Shown piece after piece: positions 16,259 through 26,002 of a stretch of DNA of 64,000 nt. The notes under the pieces are model-generated. The model ran no database searches and was not told the origin of the DNA. It saw only the letters and a list, made by a program, of their open reading frames with translations. The translations under genes and the position numbers were made by a program. The stretch's first letter is position 1. Every line of letters starts with the position of its first letter. The stretch is from Paludibacteraceae bacterium (lineage in GTDB: Bacteria > Bacteroidota > Bacteroidia > Bacteroidales > Paludibacteraceae), in the NCBI GenBank assembly GCA_017454915.1, contig JAFTCC010000056.1, forward strand, positions 62,001-126,000, read 5' to 3'.

Positions 16259-17278
16259 TTACTCTTCGCTGTTGCGCATGGCTTCGGTGATTTTTTGCTC
16301 CAGTTCGGCTTTGAGTTCGGGATTCTCACGCAGAAGTTCTTTGACGGCCTCGCGCCCTTGTGCGAGTTTTGTGTCACCATAGCTAAACCATGAGCCGCTC
16401 TTCTTGATGACCCCGTATTGCACGCCAAGATCCACGATTTCGCCTACGAGGCTTATTCCCTCGCCGAACATGATGTCGAACTCGCATTTGCGGAACGGAG
16501 GTGCGACTTTGTTCTTGACGATTTTGACTTTAGTGAGTTTTCCGAGCACCTCTTCGCCGTCTTTGATGGGTGTGCTTGCGCGAATGTCGATGCGCACGCT
16601 CGCATAGAACTTGAGCGCGTTACCGCCGGTGGTTGTTTCGGGGTTGCCGAACATCACTCCAATTTTTTCGCGCAATTGGTTGATGAAAATGCAGGTAGTG
16701 TTGGTTCGGCTGATTGCAGCAGTGAGTTTCCGAAGCGCTTGGCTCATGAGGCGGGCCTGCAGTCCGACTTTGTTTTCTCCCATGTCGCCTTCGAGTTCGG
16801 CTTTAGGCGTGAGTGCCGCCACAGAGTCGATGACCACGAGGTCCACGGCACTTGAGCGTATGAGTTGTTCTGCGACTTCGAGGGCCTGCTCGCCGCTGTC
16901 GGGCTGCGAAATCAGGAGGTTATCGATGTCAACGCCGAGGTTGCGAGCGTAAAAACGGTCAAAAGCGTGCTCAGCGTCAATGATAGCGGCAATTCCTCCC
17001 AGTTTTTGCACTTCGGCAATGGCATGAATAGCAAGAGTGGTTTTACCTGACGATTCAGGTCCGAAAATCTCGATTATCCTGCCCCTCGGGTATCCTCCCA
17101 CGCCGAGGGCCATGTTGAGCCCCAGAGAGCCGGACGGAATAACGTCTATCGTACCCTCGTTGTGGTCGCCCATGCGCATGATGGTGCCTTTGCCATGGTC
17201 TTTTTCGATTTTGTCCATCGCCAGCTGCAGAGCTTTAAGCTTCTCGGCTGACGGTGTGCGTTTTTGATTCTCTTCCAT
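16259..17278 (-). CDS. recA: Recombinase RecA
   Basis: This 339-residue protein is RecA: Walker [16 protein letters not shown], the VVIDSVAAL Walker B strand, the L1/L2 region with [22 protein letters not shown] and ALKFYASVR. It forms filaments on single-stranded DNA for recombination and the SOS response. Length and start ([21 protein letters not shown]) are normal for Bacteroidales. A TACTTTTG -7 box lies at 17328-17335, about 50 bases upstream, with no clear -33 box and no obvious LexA operator. It appears to be transcribed alone. Confidence 0.98.
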   Translation of the reverse strand: MEENQKRTPSAEKLKALQLAMDKIEKDHGKGTIMRMGDHNEGTIDVIPSGSLGLNMALGVGGYPRGRIIEIFGPESSGKTTLAIHAIAEVQKLGGIAAIIDAEHAFDRFYARNLGVDIDNLLISQPDSGEQALEVAEQLIRSSAVDLVVIDSVAALTPKAELEGDMGENKVGLQARLMSQALRKLTAAISRTNTTCIFINQLREKIGVMFGNPETTTGGNALKFYASVRIDIRASTPIKDGEEVLGKLTKVKIVKNKVAPPFRKCEFDIMFGEGISLVGEIVDLGVQYGVIKKSGSWFSYGDTKLAQGREAVKELLRENPELKAELEQKITEAMRNSEE

Positions 17279-17327
17279 AATTATTGTTGTTTTAATTTAT
17301 ACTTTTGTTAGCTTTGTCTTTCCGTTG

Positions 17328-17335
17328 CAAAAGTA
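17328..17335 (-). promoter_or_regulatory. Possible -7 box of the recA promoter
   Basis: TACTTTTG on the minus strand fits TAnnTTTG; no TTTG is present at the expected distance upstream, so this is tentative. Confidence 0.4.
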
Positions 17336-17426
17336 CGGAAAAAGTTCTGAACGGCATCCCTTTTGCCGGCAAAATAATGACGCTTTGACAAAAGATGTCA
17401 AAAAATACTCATGTCGTTTTCACATT

Positions 17427-18791
17427 CTAAATTTTGTCGAACTCGCTGTGGAACTCCACGATAGTGCGTATGCCTTTCTCCCACATGTCAAGCGGGAAGT
17501 TCTCGTTTGGCGAATGTATGGCATCGCTTTCAAGTCCGAATCCCATGAGGATTGATTTGACTCCCGTAACGCGTTCAAACATTGGCACGACACCGATGCT
17601 GCCTCCTCTTCTGACGGGTAACGGCCTCTTTCCGAACACTGTGGTGTAGGCTTTTTCGGCGGCTTTGTATGCCGGTAGTTGGATGGGGCACACATAGCTT
17701 TCTGCTCCGTGTAGCGATGTGCATTTGACCTCGACGCAGTCAGGGGCTATTGAGTTGAGGTAGTCTTCGATGAGTTGGGCGATTTTCTCATGGTTCTGGT
17801 GCGGCACGAGGCGTGTTGAAATTTTGGCGTGCGCCTCAGCCGGCAGCACTGTTTTTGCTCCCTCGCCGGTGTATCCTCCCCAGATGCCGCACACGTCAAA
17901 GGTTGGTCTTACGCCTGTGCGTTCGACAGTGGTGAATCCCGCTTCACCATGAAGTTTGCGCGCTCCTATGCCGTTGAGATATTCAGTTTCGTCAAATGGT
18001 ATCTGGGCTATCAGTGCTTTTTCGTCAGCCGACAATTCGTCCACGTCGTCGTAGAAGTGCGGTATCAGTATCCTGCCAGTTTCGGTGTCCTGAATGCGGC
18101 TGATAAGGCTGCATAGGATATTGACAGGATTGGCTACCGCACCGCCGAAAATGCCGGAGTGTAGGTCTCGCGCCGCAGCGTGTACATCAACTTGCAGGTA
18201 AGCCAGCCCGCGAAGTCCGGTGGTGATGCTGGGGTTGTCGGCATTGAGCATGCTGGTGTCCGAAACAAGTATGATATCGGCGGCAAGCAGTTCTTTGTTG
18301 GCAGTCATAAATTCCTCAAGGCTCGGCGAACTGATTTCTTCTTCGCCTTCAAGCAGGAACTTTATGTTATGCTTCAGCAAGTTGTTTTCAACCAGATAGC
18401 AGAAAGCAGCATAGTGCATGAAAGACTGTCCCTTGTCGTCATCCGCGCCCCTTGCGCGTATATGTCCGTCTTTGATTTGTGGTTGGAACGGCGGCAGTGT
18501 CCACTCGGCGAGTGGCTCAACGGGCATCACATCGTAGTGACCGTAAATCAGCACTGTAGGCGCGTTTGGATTGACATTCTTGCTCGCGAACACGACGGGG
18601 TTGCCCTTGGTGGGCATCACATCTACGGTGTCTGCGCCAGCTTCGCGGAGCAGTTCAGCCCAGCGCTCAGCACAACGGAGCATGTCAGGCTTGTGTTCAG
18701 ACTGTGAACTGATGCTTGGTATGGCAAGCAACGAAAAAAGCCGCTGCAACAATTGGTCGCGGCGGCTTGATATGTACTGTTCGATAAGCAC
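17427..18791 (-). CDS. M20 family dipeptidase
   Basis: This 454-residue cytoplasmic metallopeptidase has the metal-binding motifs of the M20 family: VLIYGHYDVMPVEP, RGADDDKGQ, the catalytic EGEEEISSPSL, DTSML, and the dimerisation domain around DLHSGIFGGAVANP. The last metal histidine lies in DAIHSPNENFPLD. The family hydrolyses dipeptides or acylated amino acids; the exact substrate cannot be told. The full length matches the PepV/CNDP-like group. Its 5' end is 68 bases from the thioredoxin stop and in the same direction. Confidence 0.92.
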   Translation of the reverse strand: MLIEQYISSRRDQLLQRLFSLLAIPSISSQSEHKPDMLRCAERWAELLREAGADTVDVMPTKGNPVVFASKNVNPNAPTVLIYGHYDVMPVEPLAEWTLPPFQPQIKDGHIRARGADDDKGQSFMHYAAFCYLVENNLLKHNIKFLLEGEEEISSPSLEEFMTANKELLAADIILVSDTSMLNADNPSITTGLRGLAYLQVDVHAAARDLHSGIFGGAVANPVNILCSLISRIQDTETGRILIPHFYDDVDELSADEKALIAQIPFDETEYLNGIGARKLHGEAGFTTVERTGVRPTFDVCGIWGGYTGEGAKTVLPAEAHAKISTRLVPHQNHEKIAQLIEDYLNSIAPDCVEVKCTSLHGAESYVCPIQLPAYKAAEKAYTTVFGKRPLPVRRGGSIGVVPMFERVTGVKSILMGFGLESDAIHSPNENFPLDMWEKGIRTIVEFHSEFDKI

Positions 18792-18859
18792 GATGAAAAG
18801 TTTTTAATTTTTTTACTCTAATGACGTGTTTGTTTGTCTTTGCGGCTAATGAGGTGTAC

Positions 18860-19285
18860 TTATTTGCCAAGCAGGTGCTTGTCAATCACGCTTTTCAGTT
18901 CCTCTTTAGACCTCAGCCCCTGCAGCAATCCTGGAGTACCGCTTGCCGGTATGAAGAGCAGGGTGGGAATGCTGTGGATTTGGAATTTAGCTGCAATTTC
19001 GGGTTCTCTCTCAATGTCAAGTTTGTAGAACTGTACCCTGCCGCAGTAGTCTGCCGCAAGTTCTTCCATGATGGGCGCCAGTCTTTTACATGGTCCGCAC
19101 CATGTTGTGTAACAGTCAATTACAATCGCGGAAGAACCACGGTAGTTCCATTGTGTGCCCTTCATGTCCCATACTTTGTTTTTGAAGTCGGCTGTCGGCA
19201 TATAGTTGACAGCGCATTTCTGGGCGATGGCAGAAAGGGCGCAAAGGCAGGCAATGGCAACAATGAGAATAGTCTTTTTGTTCAT
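18860..19285 (-). CDS. Exported thioredoxin-fold protein
   Basis: The ATG at 19283-19285 gives 141 residues beginning with a signal peptide (MNKKTILIVAIACLCALSAIAQ). The upstream frame start at 19330 would mask that signal. The thioredoxin domain has the active site TWCGPCKRLAPIMEEL and the cis-proline segment SIPTLLFIP. It is a periplasmic thiol-disulfide protein, probably reducing or isomerising disulfides. A short insert (CAVNYMPTADFKNKVWDMKGTQWNYRG) sits before the first strand. It is separate from the CXXX locus by more than 6 kb. Confidence 0.92.
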   Translation of the reverse strand: MNKKTILIVAIACLCALSAIAQKCAVNYMPTADFKNKVWDMKGTQWNYRGSSAIVIDCYTTWCGPCKRLAPIMEELAADYCGRVQFYKLDIEREPEIAAKFQIHSIPTLLFIPASGTPGLLQGLRSKEELKSVIDKHLLGK

Positions 19286-19341
19286 ATCAGATAAGCTTTT
19301 ACATTCAGTCAATGGAAAGGCAAATACCATGCCGAAGTCAA

Positions 19342-20307
19342 TTAGACTTCACGTTTAAGATATTCTTTGATTTTCTTTCTTTTTTCGCTGAAGAGAGCCA
19401 GTGCCACACCAATTAGCCATCCGACAACAATTCCCAAGGCAATCATTTTGAGTCTTCCGTTGACGGCTTTATGCTGTAGCGCAAAGTCGTTGACCGGCAC
19501 CACAGGGTTGGTGCACAAAGCCAACTGTTCGCTCTCATATTTCGCTTTTTTGATATATTCGCGGAATTCTTCTGCGAAAGTCTGTCGGCGTTGTTCTCCC
19601 ACAAGCAGCGAGTTGTTGCGAAGGTCTATGCCCATTAGCGTAGGCTCTTCGAGGTAGAGCCTTGAGGTCAGGCTGTCAAGCTTCTCTATCTGAGCGGCGT
19701 AAATCAGATAATTGCGTTCATGCTCGGCTTTGAATTTTTCGAAATTGGCACGAAGCACGCTGTTGTTGTTCAGTTTGTTGAGCAAAGCCGCCTGCACCGT
19801 TGGCAGCAGGTCAGGGCGCGTTGTTACGACGCGCAGGGCAAGGTAGTCGGGCAAAACATATTTAATCGTGTCGGTGAGCGTCGATTTGTTTTGCCAGTCA
19901 ACATAGTCAATTGTGCTGTCGCGCAGGCAGTCAATTACATAATGCGCTTTCACACGCTTGATGCCCTCTATGATGTCCTCGCCGCCCAGAAAATTTGCGG
20001 TGGACAAGTCTTCGGAAACTTTTTTGTTTACGGGTTCGAGTACAGGTTGCAGGATTTGCTTCAGCACAGCATGGTTGCTGCCGTTAATGTGGAGCACAAT
20101 GTCAGCACTATAGCGCCTGTTGCTCGAGCGGCTATAGTAGATGCCCAAAGACACGCACAACACGATGCTCACGCAAATGATGAGCCAATGTTGGTAACTG
20201 AGCCGCATGGCTGCACCTAATGCTTTGAAGCAATGCAATATGATATTGCCGCACCAGTGGAGAAATTTTACTAATAAATCAAACAGGTTTGTCTCTTTAT
20301 TATCCAT
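19342..20307 (-). CDS. Wzz-like chain-length determinant family protein
   Basis: This 321-residue inner-membrane protein has one membrane segment near residues 38-57 (WLIICVSIVLCVSLGIYY) and another near 290-310 (MIALGIVVGWLIGVALALF), with a long periplasmic region that contains a coiled-coil-like stretch. This is the Wzz topology, in which the protein controls length of O-antigen or capsule chains. The second membrane segment has Gly-rich helix packing but the Pro-rich motif of classical Wzz is missing, so it may be a divergent polysaccharide co-polymerase. No glycan genes are adjacent. Confidence 0.7.
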   Translation of the reverse strand: MDNKETNLFDLLVKFLHWCGNIILHCFKALGAAMRLSYQHWLIICVSIVLCVSLGIYYSRSSNRRYSADIVLHINGSNHAVLKQILQPVLEPVNKKVSEDLSTANFLGGEDIIEGIKRVKAHYVIDCLRDSTIDYVDWQNKSTLTDTIKYVLPDYLALRVVTTRPDLLPTVQAALLNKLNNNSVLRANFEKFKAEHERNYLIYAAQIEKLDSLTSRLYLEEPTLMGIDLRNNSLLVGEQRRQTFAEEFREYIKKAKYESEQLALCTNPVVPVNDFALQHKAVNGRLKMIALGIVVGWLIGVALALFSEKRKKIKEYLKREV

Positions 20308-20438
20308 AATTATGTAGTTGAATGTCGCAAGACCGCCTCGCTCAATGTCGAATGCCTATTACACCGACAATCTTTAGCCGAAAGTCTGAATCCAAGGCTA
20401 TTTGACAAATTACGATTGGCGATTTGGCAATTGACGAA

Positions 20439-20464
20439 TGTAGGGACGCGACATGTCGCGTCCG
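20439..20464 (+). repeat. Palindromic intergenic repeat, copy 5 (GC variant)
   Basis: TGTAG followed by the perfect palindrome GGACGCGACATGTCGCGTCC (20444-20463). Compared with copy 3, both stem arms changed together (CATG to CGCG), which keeps the pairing. Confidence 0.8.
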
Positions 20465-20496
20465 CATACAACGTCAAAAACAATGTTAGTCGCCAA

Positions 20497-21801
20497 TTAT
20501 AAGAATATGAGTTGCACGAGTATGTAAACCGGCAGGAGAATGATGAGAGAGAATTTAATCATATAACCGAAAAATGACGGCATTTTGATTTCGTTCTCTT
20601 CAGCGATTGACTTAACCATGAAGTTAGGTCCGTTGCCAATATATGTCATAGCCCCAAAGAACACAGCACCGATGCTTATTGCGCGCAGCAGCGTTTCAGG
20701 AACTCCGGCCACCATGTTTCCTCCGATAGCCTGCATAGCTTCTGGCGACAGGCCTGTGGCAAGACTGTGGAACGCTACGGCGGTCGGGGTGTTGTCAAGG
20801 AACGAACTCAGGGCGCCTGTTGCATAGTAGAACTGCCATGTTTGGTCAAAGCCCATGTCGGCAGCATGGTGGTTCATGAAAATAAGCGCAGGTGTCATGG
20901 TGATGAATATGCCGAAGAACAAAGCGGCAACTTCAATTATCGGACCCCAAGTGAATTTGTTGAGCTCGTAGCGGACTTTCTTGTTGGTGGTGAAAATCGA
21001 CAGGGCGATTATGATGAGCAATACGATTTCGCGCAGATATTTGAAGAATAGGTTATCGCCTTTCATCTGCGGGATGTAGCCCTCATTGATGAAAGCCACG
21101 GTAAGCACTATGCCTATGAGGTAGATGAAATTGATTTTGCCTCCGAGTCGCAGAGGTTCTATTTCACGCGCGTCGGCAGACAATGCAGTCCAGTCTTCTT
21201 TGCGATAGTAGTATGTGTCGGCAAGGAAGTACAGCAGCAGCAGTATGGCTCCGGCGAAAGCCCACTCAACGAACATTGTCATAAACCATGTGAAGCTTGC
21301 TCCACGCAGGAAGAGCATGAACAACGGGGGATCGCCGAGAGGTGAGAGCAGACCGCCGCAGTTGGCTACCAAAGCTATGAAAAACAAGATGGTATGCACT
21401 TTGTGCTTGCGTTGCTGGTTGGTTGCGATGAGCGGACGTATGAGCAGCATAGCGGCTCCCGTGGTACCCATGATGGATGCCAACAAGAAACCAAGCGCAA
21501 GGAAACCTGTGTTTACAATTGGCTTAGCCTTGATGTCACCTGATAGGTGAATGCCGCCAGTTACGACGAATAGCGCAAGCAGCAGAATTATGAATGGCAC
21601 ATAGTCGAAAAATACTTGATGAACAAGGTTGTGCGTTAATCCCACGCAGACGAGGTATATTGCCGTCGGGATTCCTAAAATTAGAGAGACAATAAATTTG
21701 TTGAGATTGTTCTCCCACCAGTGTTCTGCCACGATGGGACCGATAGCGATAGCGAGAAGCATAATCGCAAACGGAATCATGGTCCATGCTTGAAGTTCCA
21801 T
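20497..21801 (-). CDS. Sodium:proton antiporter-like ion transporter (NhaD/ArsB type)
   Basis: This 434-residue protein has about eleven membrane helices and belongs to the ion-transporter superfamily. Motifs are GTTGAAMLLIRPLI, NCGGLLSPLGDPPLFMLFLRG and FLDNTPTAVAFHSLA, which fit sodium:proton antiporters of the NhaD-like group in Bacteroidetes; arsenite and dicarboxylate carriers of the same superfamily are alternatives. No arsenic or dicarboxylate gene lies nearby. It is probably transcribed alone. Confidence 0.82.
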   Translation of the reverse strand: MELQAWTMIPFAIMLLAIAIGPIVAEHWWENNLNKFIVSLILGIPTAIYLVCVGLTHNLVHQVFFDYVPFIILLLALFVVTGGIHLSGDIKAKPIVNTGFLALGFLLASIMGTTGAAMLLIRPLIATNQQRKHKVHTILFFIALVANCGGLLSPLGDPPLFMLFLRGASFTWFMTMFVEWAFAGAILLLLYFLADTYYYRKEDWTALSADAREIEPLRLGGKINFIYLIGIVLTVAFINEGYIPQMKGDNLFFKYLREIVLLIIIALSIFTTNKKVRYELNKFTWGPIIEVAALFFGIFITMTPALIFMNHHAADMGFDQTWQFYYATGALSSFLDNTPTAVAFHSLATGLSPEAMQAIGGNMVAGVPETLLRAISIGAVFFGAMTYIGNGPNFMVKSIAEENEIKMPSFFGYMIKFSLIILLPVYILVQLIFL

Positions 21802-21944
21802 AAGTATTAAATTATTAGTGTTTTATGAAATTTTTCGCGATAATGGAATGCACTTTAATGCAATTAACAAGCAAATTTCGCAAAAAATATCGGGATATGC
21901 AAATTTGGCGTGCAATTTTTAATGGAAATTACAATGTAAGGTCC

Positions 21945-22535
21945 TCAAAGTTGTTTTTTCCATCGGAGGTAGCCTATTACTGCAATCATTGTGTATATGA
22001 CAAATAGTGCGGCAGACGGGTAGAGTCCGCGGTAGGCGTAGAGGCACGCTGAGAATGCGTCAACGCACACGAACACAAGCCAGTACTCTATTCTTTTTTG
22101 CGTGAGCATCCATGTGGCGGTGATGCTCAAGGCAGTAGTAATTGAGTCGCACACGGGTAGCGGCGAGTCAGTAAAGTTTTTCAGCACAAAATAGTAAGCT
22201 GCAAATATGAGCGCGTCTGCTATGTGAATGTAAATCCATTCTTTTACAGGTGTCCTGCTCACGGGCAGTTCTTGTTTCTGTTGTTCGTTGTTGTGTTTTT
22301 TTTCCCCGTAGTTGAGCCAGTGCCATAGTCCGTAAGCTGACACTCCGAGGTAATAAAACTGCAGTGTCATGTCGGCGTAGAACTTGCCTTGGTAGAACAC
22401 TACGATGTAAAGTGCGGCGCTTATTATCCCCCATACCCACAACATGGGTCTGCCTGGTATGGCATAGAGCAGATAGATAAGGCTGCAGAGCGTGCCAAGC
22501 AGTTCTATGTAATGTGAGGAGAGATAGTCAGCCAT
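21945..22535 (-). CDS. pnuC: Nicotinamide riboside transporter PnuC
   Basis: This 196-residue membrane protein has the seven-helix PnuC layout with QFYYLGVSAYGLWHW and ATWMLTQKRIEYWLVFVCVDAFSACLYAYRG. PnuC lets nicotinamide riboside enter for NAD synthesis. Its ATG begins one base after the EamA stop, so the two are probably one operon. The upstream region shows no riboswitch that I recognise. In some Bacteroidetes pnuC-like genes carry thiamine; the substrate is inferred from the family only. Confidence 0.9.
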   Translation of the reverse strand: MADYLSSHYIELLGTLCSLIYLLYAIPGRPMLWVWGIISAALYIVVFYQGKFYADMTLQFYYLGVSAYGLWHWLNYGEKKHNNEQQKQELPVSRTPVKEWIYIHIADALIFAAYYFVLKNFTDSPLPVCDSITTALSITATWMLTQKRIEYWLVFVCVDAFSACLYAYRGLYPSAALFVIYTMIAVIGYLRWKKQL

Positions 22536-22536
22536 G

Positions 22537-23466
22537 TTACATTGTTCCGATTAGTAGCAGTACCATGCTGATGACGACAGCCAGCGTGCCGATGAGTTTG
22601 TACTTGCTGACGGGCTCGCGCAGCAGCATCAGCCCGTAGAAAAACGGCACCACAAAGCCCATCCTGCGGGTAGTGCTTAACACAGAAATTAAAGCGTCGG
22701 GATAAGTGAGCGCGTAAAAATAAACGTAGTCTGACATCACGAGGAACAGCGAGATGAGCGCGATAGACCATTTCCACTTGAATGGCTGTCGTATTTTCCC
22801 CCTCCATCGCATGACGAGCACTATTGCCGCCATTAGCGCGCACTGGTAGATAGTGTACCACACCTGCACGGCGTTGTGGTCGAAGCGGCGCATTAAGTAT
22901 TTGTCATATAAGCCCGAGATTGCTCCTGTGATGATGGCTCCGATAAGACACAAGACCCATGCGTTGTGGCGGACGGAGATGCGGTTGCTGCTGACTTTGA
23001 CGAAACCATATTGCATATACGCTATAGCGGCAAAAGCTGCCGCAACTCCGGCCCATTGCCAGATGTTGAGTCGTTCGCCAAACAGCGTGAGTGCGCCTAT
23101 CAGTGTCCAAACGGGGCGTGTGGCGTTCATGGGGCTGACAAACGAAATCGGCAGATGCTGCATCGCCTGATAACCTAAAAGCCATGAAGTTAGCACTATC
23201 ACCGCTTTGATAAAAATGAAGCGGTGCGCATCGGCACTGACTTGCGGCACATAAAATAGCTGGCTGCCGGCAGTGAGCACTCCGATTCGTGACAAAGCAA
23301 GCGGCACGCACAACAGCAAAGTGCTGCATACGACGGAAGACAGCAGCACCAGCGTGGCGGGGTTACCGTCGAGCGCATGCTTGCGGCTGATGTCGTAACA
23401 GCCTAAACACAAGGCTGATAATATGCCAAGAAACAACCACATAAAAACGGCTGCAAAGTTACTCAA
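22537..23466 (-). CDS. EamA-family (drug/metabolite) transporter
   Basis: This 309-residue protein has ten predicted membrane helices in two repeated halves, as in the DMT superfamily (GILSALCLGCYDISRK; later SVLSTTRRMGFVVPFFYGLMLLREPVSKYKLIGT). The ATG at 23466 is followed by a typical membrane start. Substrates of such carriers vary and cannot be assigned here. It lies upstream of pnuC with one base between them. Its 5' region abuts the divergent truA promoter. Confidence 0.88.
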   Translation of the reverse strand: MSNFAAVFMWLFLGILSALCLGCYDISRKHALDGNPATLVLLSSVVCSTLLLCVPLALSRIGVLTAGSQLFYVPQVSADAHRFIFIKAVIVLTSWLLGYQAMQHLPISFVSPMNATRPVWTLIGALTLFGERLNIWQWAGVAAAFAAIAYMQYGFVKVSSNRISVRHNAWVLCLIGAIITGAISGLYDKYLMRRFDHNAVQVWYTIYQCALMAAIVLVMRWRGKIRQPFKWKWSIALISLFLVMSDYVYFYALTYPDALISVLSTTRRMGFVVPFFYGLMLLREPVSKYKLIGTLAVVISMVLLLIGTM

Positions 23467-23492
23467 AATCCGCCTAACGGCAAAGCCGATGA

Positions 23493-23524
23493 TTTGCCTA
23501 TGTCGTATTTTTAGCGTAATTTTG
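23493..23524 (+). promoter_or_regulatory. Promoter of truA
   Basis: TTTG (23493-23496), 20 bases, TAATTTTG (23517-23524), giving a predicted start near 23530 and a leader of about 70 bases. Confidence 0.75.
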
Positions 23525-23600
23525 CAAAAACAATGCGGTGTGTTTAATATTTAATTTGCCCATTGTTTAGCAAAGTTAGGAATAACCCTGAAAAGTTGGG

Positions 23601-24353
23601 ATGCGTTATTTTATCACCATACGTTATCTTGGCACCCGCTATTGCGGTTGGCAACGCCAGCCTAATGGCTTAAGCGTGCAACAATGTCTTGAGGAAGCTT
23701 TATCGACAGTGCTTCGCGTAAGCGTGAGTGTGGTCGGGGCTGGCCGCACAGATGCCGGCGTGCATGCCGACAAGATGATAGCTCACTTTGATGTTGAGAG
23801 TCCGTTGAGTGACAGCACCAGTGTTGTAAGGGCATTAAACAGCCTGCTTCCGCCCGATATCGCAGTATATGAAATTCGCCGCGTACAAGCCGAGGCGCAT
23901 GCTCGGTTTGATGCCATAGCAAGACGCTACCGCTACACTATAGTGCAGCGCAAAGACCCGATGCGGATGCATACTGCCGCAAGGTGTGGTTATGGGCTTA
24001 ATGTTGAGCGGATGAATGAGGCCGCGGCTTTGTTGCTTGAATATCAGGATATGACGTCGTTTTCAAAACTTCATACTGATGTGAAAACAAACAACTGCAT
24101 AGTCACGGAGGCGAGATGGGAATGCGCTGACGATTGTCAACTGATATTCCACATATCCGCAAACCGCTTTTTGCGCAACATGGTCAGGGCTGTGGTTGGC
24201 ACACTGTTGGACGTTGGGCGCGGCAGGCTCTCGGTAGATGATTTCAGAAAAATAATAGAGGCTCGCGACCGTTCACAAGCAAGCACGTCAGCGCCAGCCG
24301 AAGGGCTCTCGCTGGTTGAGATAGAGTATCCGGCATCGGTGTGGCTTGATTAG
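23601..24353 (+). CDS. truA: tRNA pseudouridine synthase A
   Basis: This 250-residue enzyme converts uridines 38-40 of tRNA anticodon arms to pseudouridine. The catalytic aspartate lies in GAGRTDAGVHA and is preceded by YCGWQRQPNGLSVQQ; the RYRYTI and FLRNMVRAVVGTLLDVGRG motifs also fit. Length and start are standard. It is followed after 85 bases by dgt in the same direction, so the two may be co-transcribed. Confidence 0.97.
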   Translation: MRYFITIRYLGTRYCGWQRQPNGLSVQQCLEEALSTVLRVSVSVVGAGRTDAGVHADKMIAHFDVESPLSDSTSVVRALNSLLPPDIAVYEIRRVQAEAHARFDAIARRYRYTIVQRKDPMRMHTAARCGYGLNVERMNEAAALLLEYQDMTSFSKLHTDVKTNNCIVTEARWECADDCQLIFHISANRFLRNMVRAVVGTLLDVGRGRLSVDDFRKIIEARDRSQASTSAPAEGLSLVEIEYPASVWLD

Positions 24354-24438
24354 GAGGCGGAAAAGCCAAATCTGGCAAGGGGACTGACGAGTTAAAATTG
24401 AATAGAAAATAAAATAACCGGTATTTTAAGATAAAGTT

Positions 24439-25785
24439 ATGGAACGATTGAATTGGAATCAGTTGATAACCGCCAAGCGTTTGGGGCTTGAGGAGTATCA
24501 CAGCACCAACTCCACCGAACATCGTGGTGTGTTTGAACGTGATTACGACAGGCTGATATTTTCGTCTCCTTTCAGGCGCTTGCAGAATAAGACGCAGGTG
24601 TTTCCGCTTCCGGGCAGTGTGTTTGTCCACAACCGTTTGACCCACAGCCTTGAGGTGGCGTGCGTTGGCAGGTCAATAGCCAACAATGTGTTGCGTCAGC
24701 TCAAAGTGAAATATCCTGACGAGTGTTCTGCTGCTCAGCTGATAGACGAGATAGGCTCAATAGTTTCAGCCGCATGTCTGGCTCACGACATGGGCAATCC
24801 TCCATTTGGACATAGCGGTGAGCGTGCGATAGGTTCTTTTTTTATTGAAGGTCCAGGCAAAGATTTGGAGCGTCAACTGTCTGCTGAGCAGTGGTGTGAT
24901 TTGATATATTTTGAGGGCAATGCCAATGCTTTTCGTTTGCTGACTCATCAGTTCAATGGCAGGCGTAGAGGCGGTTTCGCGCAGACATATCCTATGTTGG
25001 CTTCCATAGTCAAGTATCCCTACGACTCATCGCACGCTTCGCGCAAAAAGCAGAAGTTCGGTTATTTCCGTGCTGATGAGGCTACATACCGGCTCATAGC
25101 CGACGAGTTGGGCATAAGCCGTGTTTCTGCCTCGGCAGGCAGGGCGGTGCGTCACCCGCTGGTGTATCTGGTGGAAGCGGCAGACGATATATGCTATCAG
25201 CTCATGGACTTGGAGGATGCGCATAAACTGCGCATACTGTCCACTGCCGAAACACTGTCGCTGCTGATGTCTTTTTTGCCTGAAGAAAAGTGTGGACACG
25301 TGTCGCAAATACTGGAGATGGTTGATGACGCAAACGAGCAGGTGGCATATCTGCGGAGTACGGCTGTGGGCATTCTCGTGGATGCCTGCACGAAGGCTTT
25401 TATGGATAATTATGAGGCGATTATGACGGGTGGTGATGTTCCGGCTCTTATTAAACTTGTTGATGCCGGTACGCGCGAGGCTTATAAGCGGTGTTCGTCG
25501 CTTGCTGTGGAAAAAATATATCACGCTCCTTCGGTGCTTGACATAGAGTTAAGCGGCTACCGCATTATCTCTACTTTGATGGAAGTGTATGTGGGCGCAG
25601 TGTTAGAGCCTGACGCTAACTATTCGGCGCAGTTATTGGCGAGGGTTCCCTCACAATATGAGGTTCACGCTGATGACCTATACACTCGTTTGCTTGCCGT
25701 TACCGACTACATATCAGGCATGACAGACGTTTACGCCCTCGAACTGTATAGGAAAATAATGGGAATATCTGTTGCCAATTCATAG
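24439..25785 (+). CDS. dgt: Deoxyguanosinetriphosphate triphosphohydrolase family protein
   Basis: This 448-residue HD-domain enzyme has RLTHSLEVA and CLAHDMGNPPFGHSGE, the HD metal-binding motifs, after SPFRRLQNKTQVFPLPG. It removes triphosphate from dGTP or other dNTPs in the cytoplasm and can affect nucleotide pools or phage replication. It follows truA. Specificity within the dNTPase family cannot be told. The 3' end overlaps a possible short frame by 14 bases. Confidence 0.94.
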   Translation: MERLNWNQLITAKRLGLEEYHSTNSTEHRGVFERDYDRLIFSSPFRRLQNKTQVFPLPGSVFVHNRLTHSLEVACVGRSIANNVLRQLKVKYPDECSAAQLIDEIGSIVSAACLAHDMGNPPFGHSGERAIGSFFIEGPGKDLERQLSAEQWCDLIYFEGNANAFRLLTHQFNGRRRGGFAQTYPMLASIVKYPYDSSHASRKKQKFGYFRADEATYRLIADELGISRVSASAGRAVRHPLVYLVEAADDICYQLMDLEDAHKLRILSTAETLSLLMSFLPEEKCGHVSQILEMVDDANEQVAYLRSTAVGILVDACTKAFMDNYEAIMTGGDVPALIKLVDAGTREAYKRCSSLAVEKIYHAPSVLDIELSGYRIISTLMEVYVGAVLEPDANYSAQLLARVPSQYEVHADDLYTRLLAVTDYISGMTDVYALELYRKIMGISVANS

Positions 25786-26002
25786 AATTGTGGGTGTTGA
25801 CGCTGTTGACCTTCCGTTCAACGGTGACGAATTTCTCGTTACAGTCAACGGGTGTTCGGCTGTTTTTGACGGAGACGGCCATAGGCTGACCGATTACGTT
25901 AGTGGTGCGTGGAAATGGAAATGGAATGAGGACGATATACGTCACTTTCGCTTTAGACGTGTGATTTTTAATGAGACAGCTGGCATCAATTTCGTGGTCT
26001 AA
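25772..26002 (+). CDS. Possible small protein downstream of dgt
   Basis: A 76-codon frame with a TTG start overlaps the dgt end and stops across the TraB-family stop on the other strand. The translation (DAVDLPFNGDEFLVTVNGCSAVF, then YVSGAWKWKWNEDD) has natural-looking composition and Bacteroidales-like codon use, but it has no known domain and a poor start. Without it, 213 bases between dgt and the convergent gene would be empty. Confidence 0.35.
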   Translation: MPIHRIVGVDAVDLPFNGDEFLVTVNGCSAVFDGDGHRLTDYVSGAWKWKWNEDDIRHFRFRRVIFNETAGINFVV

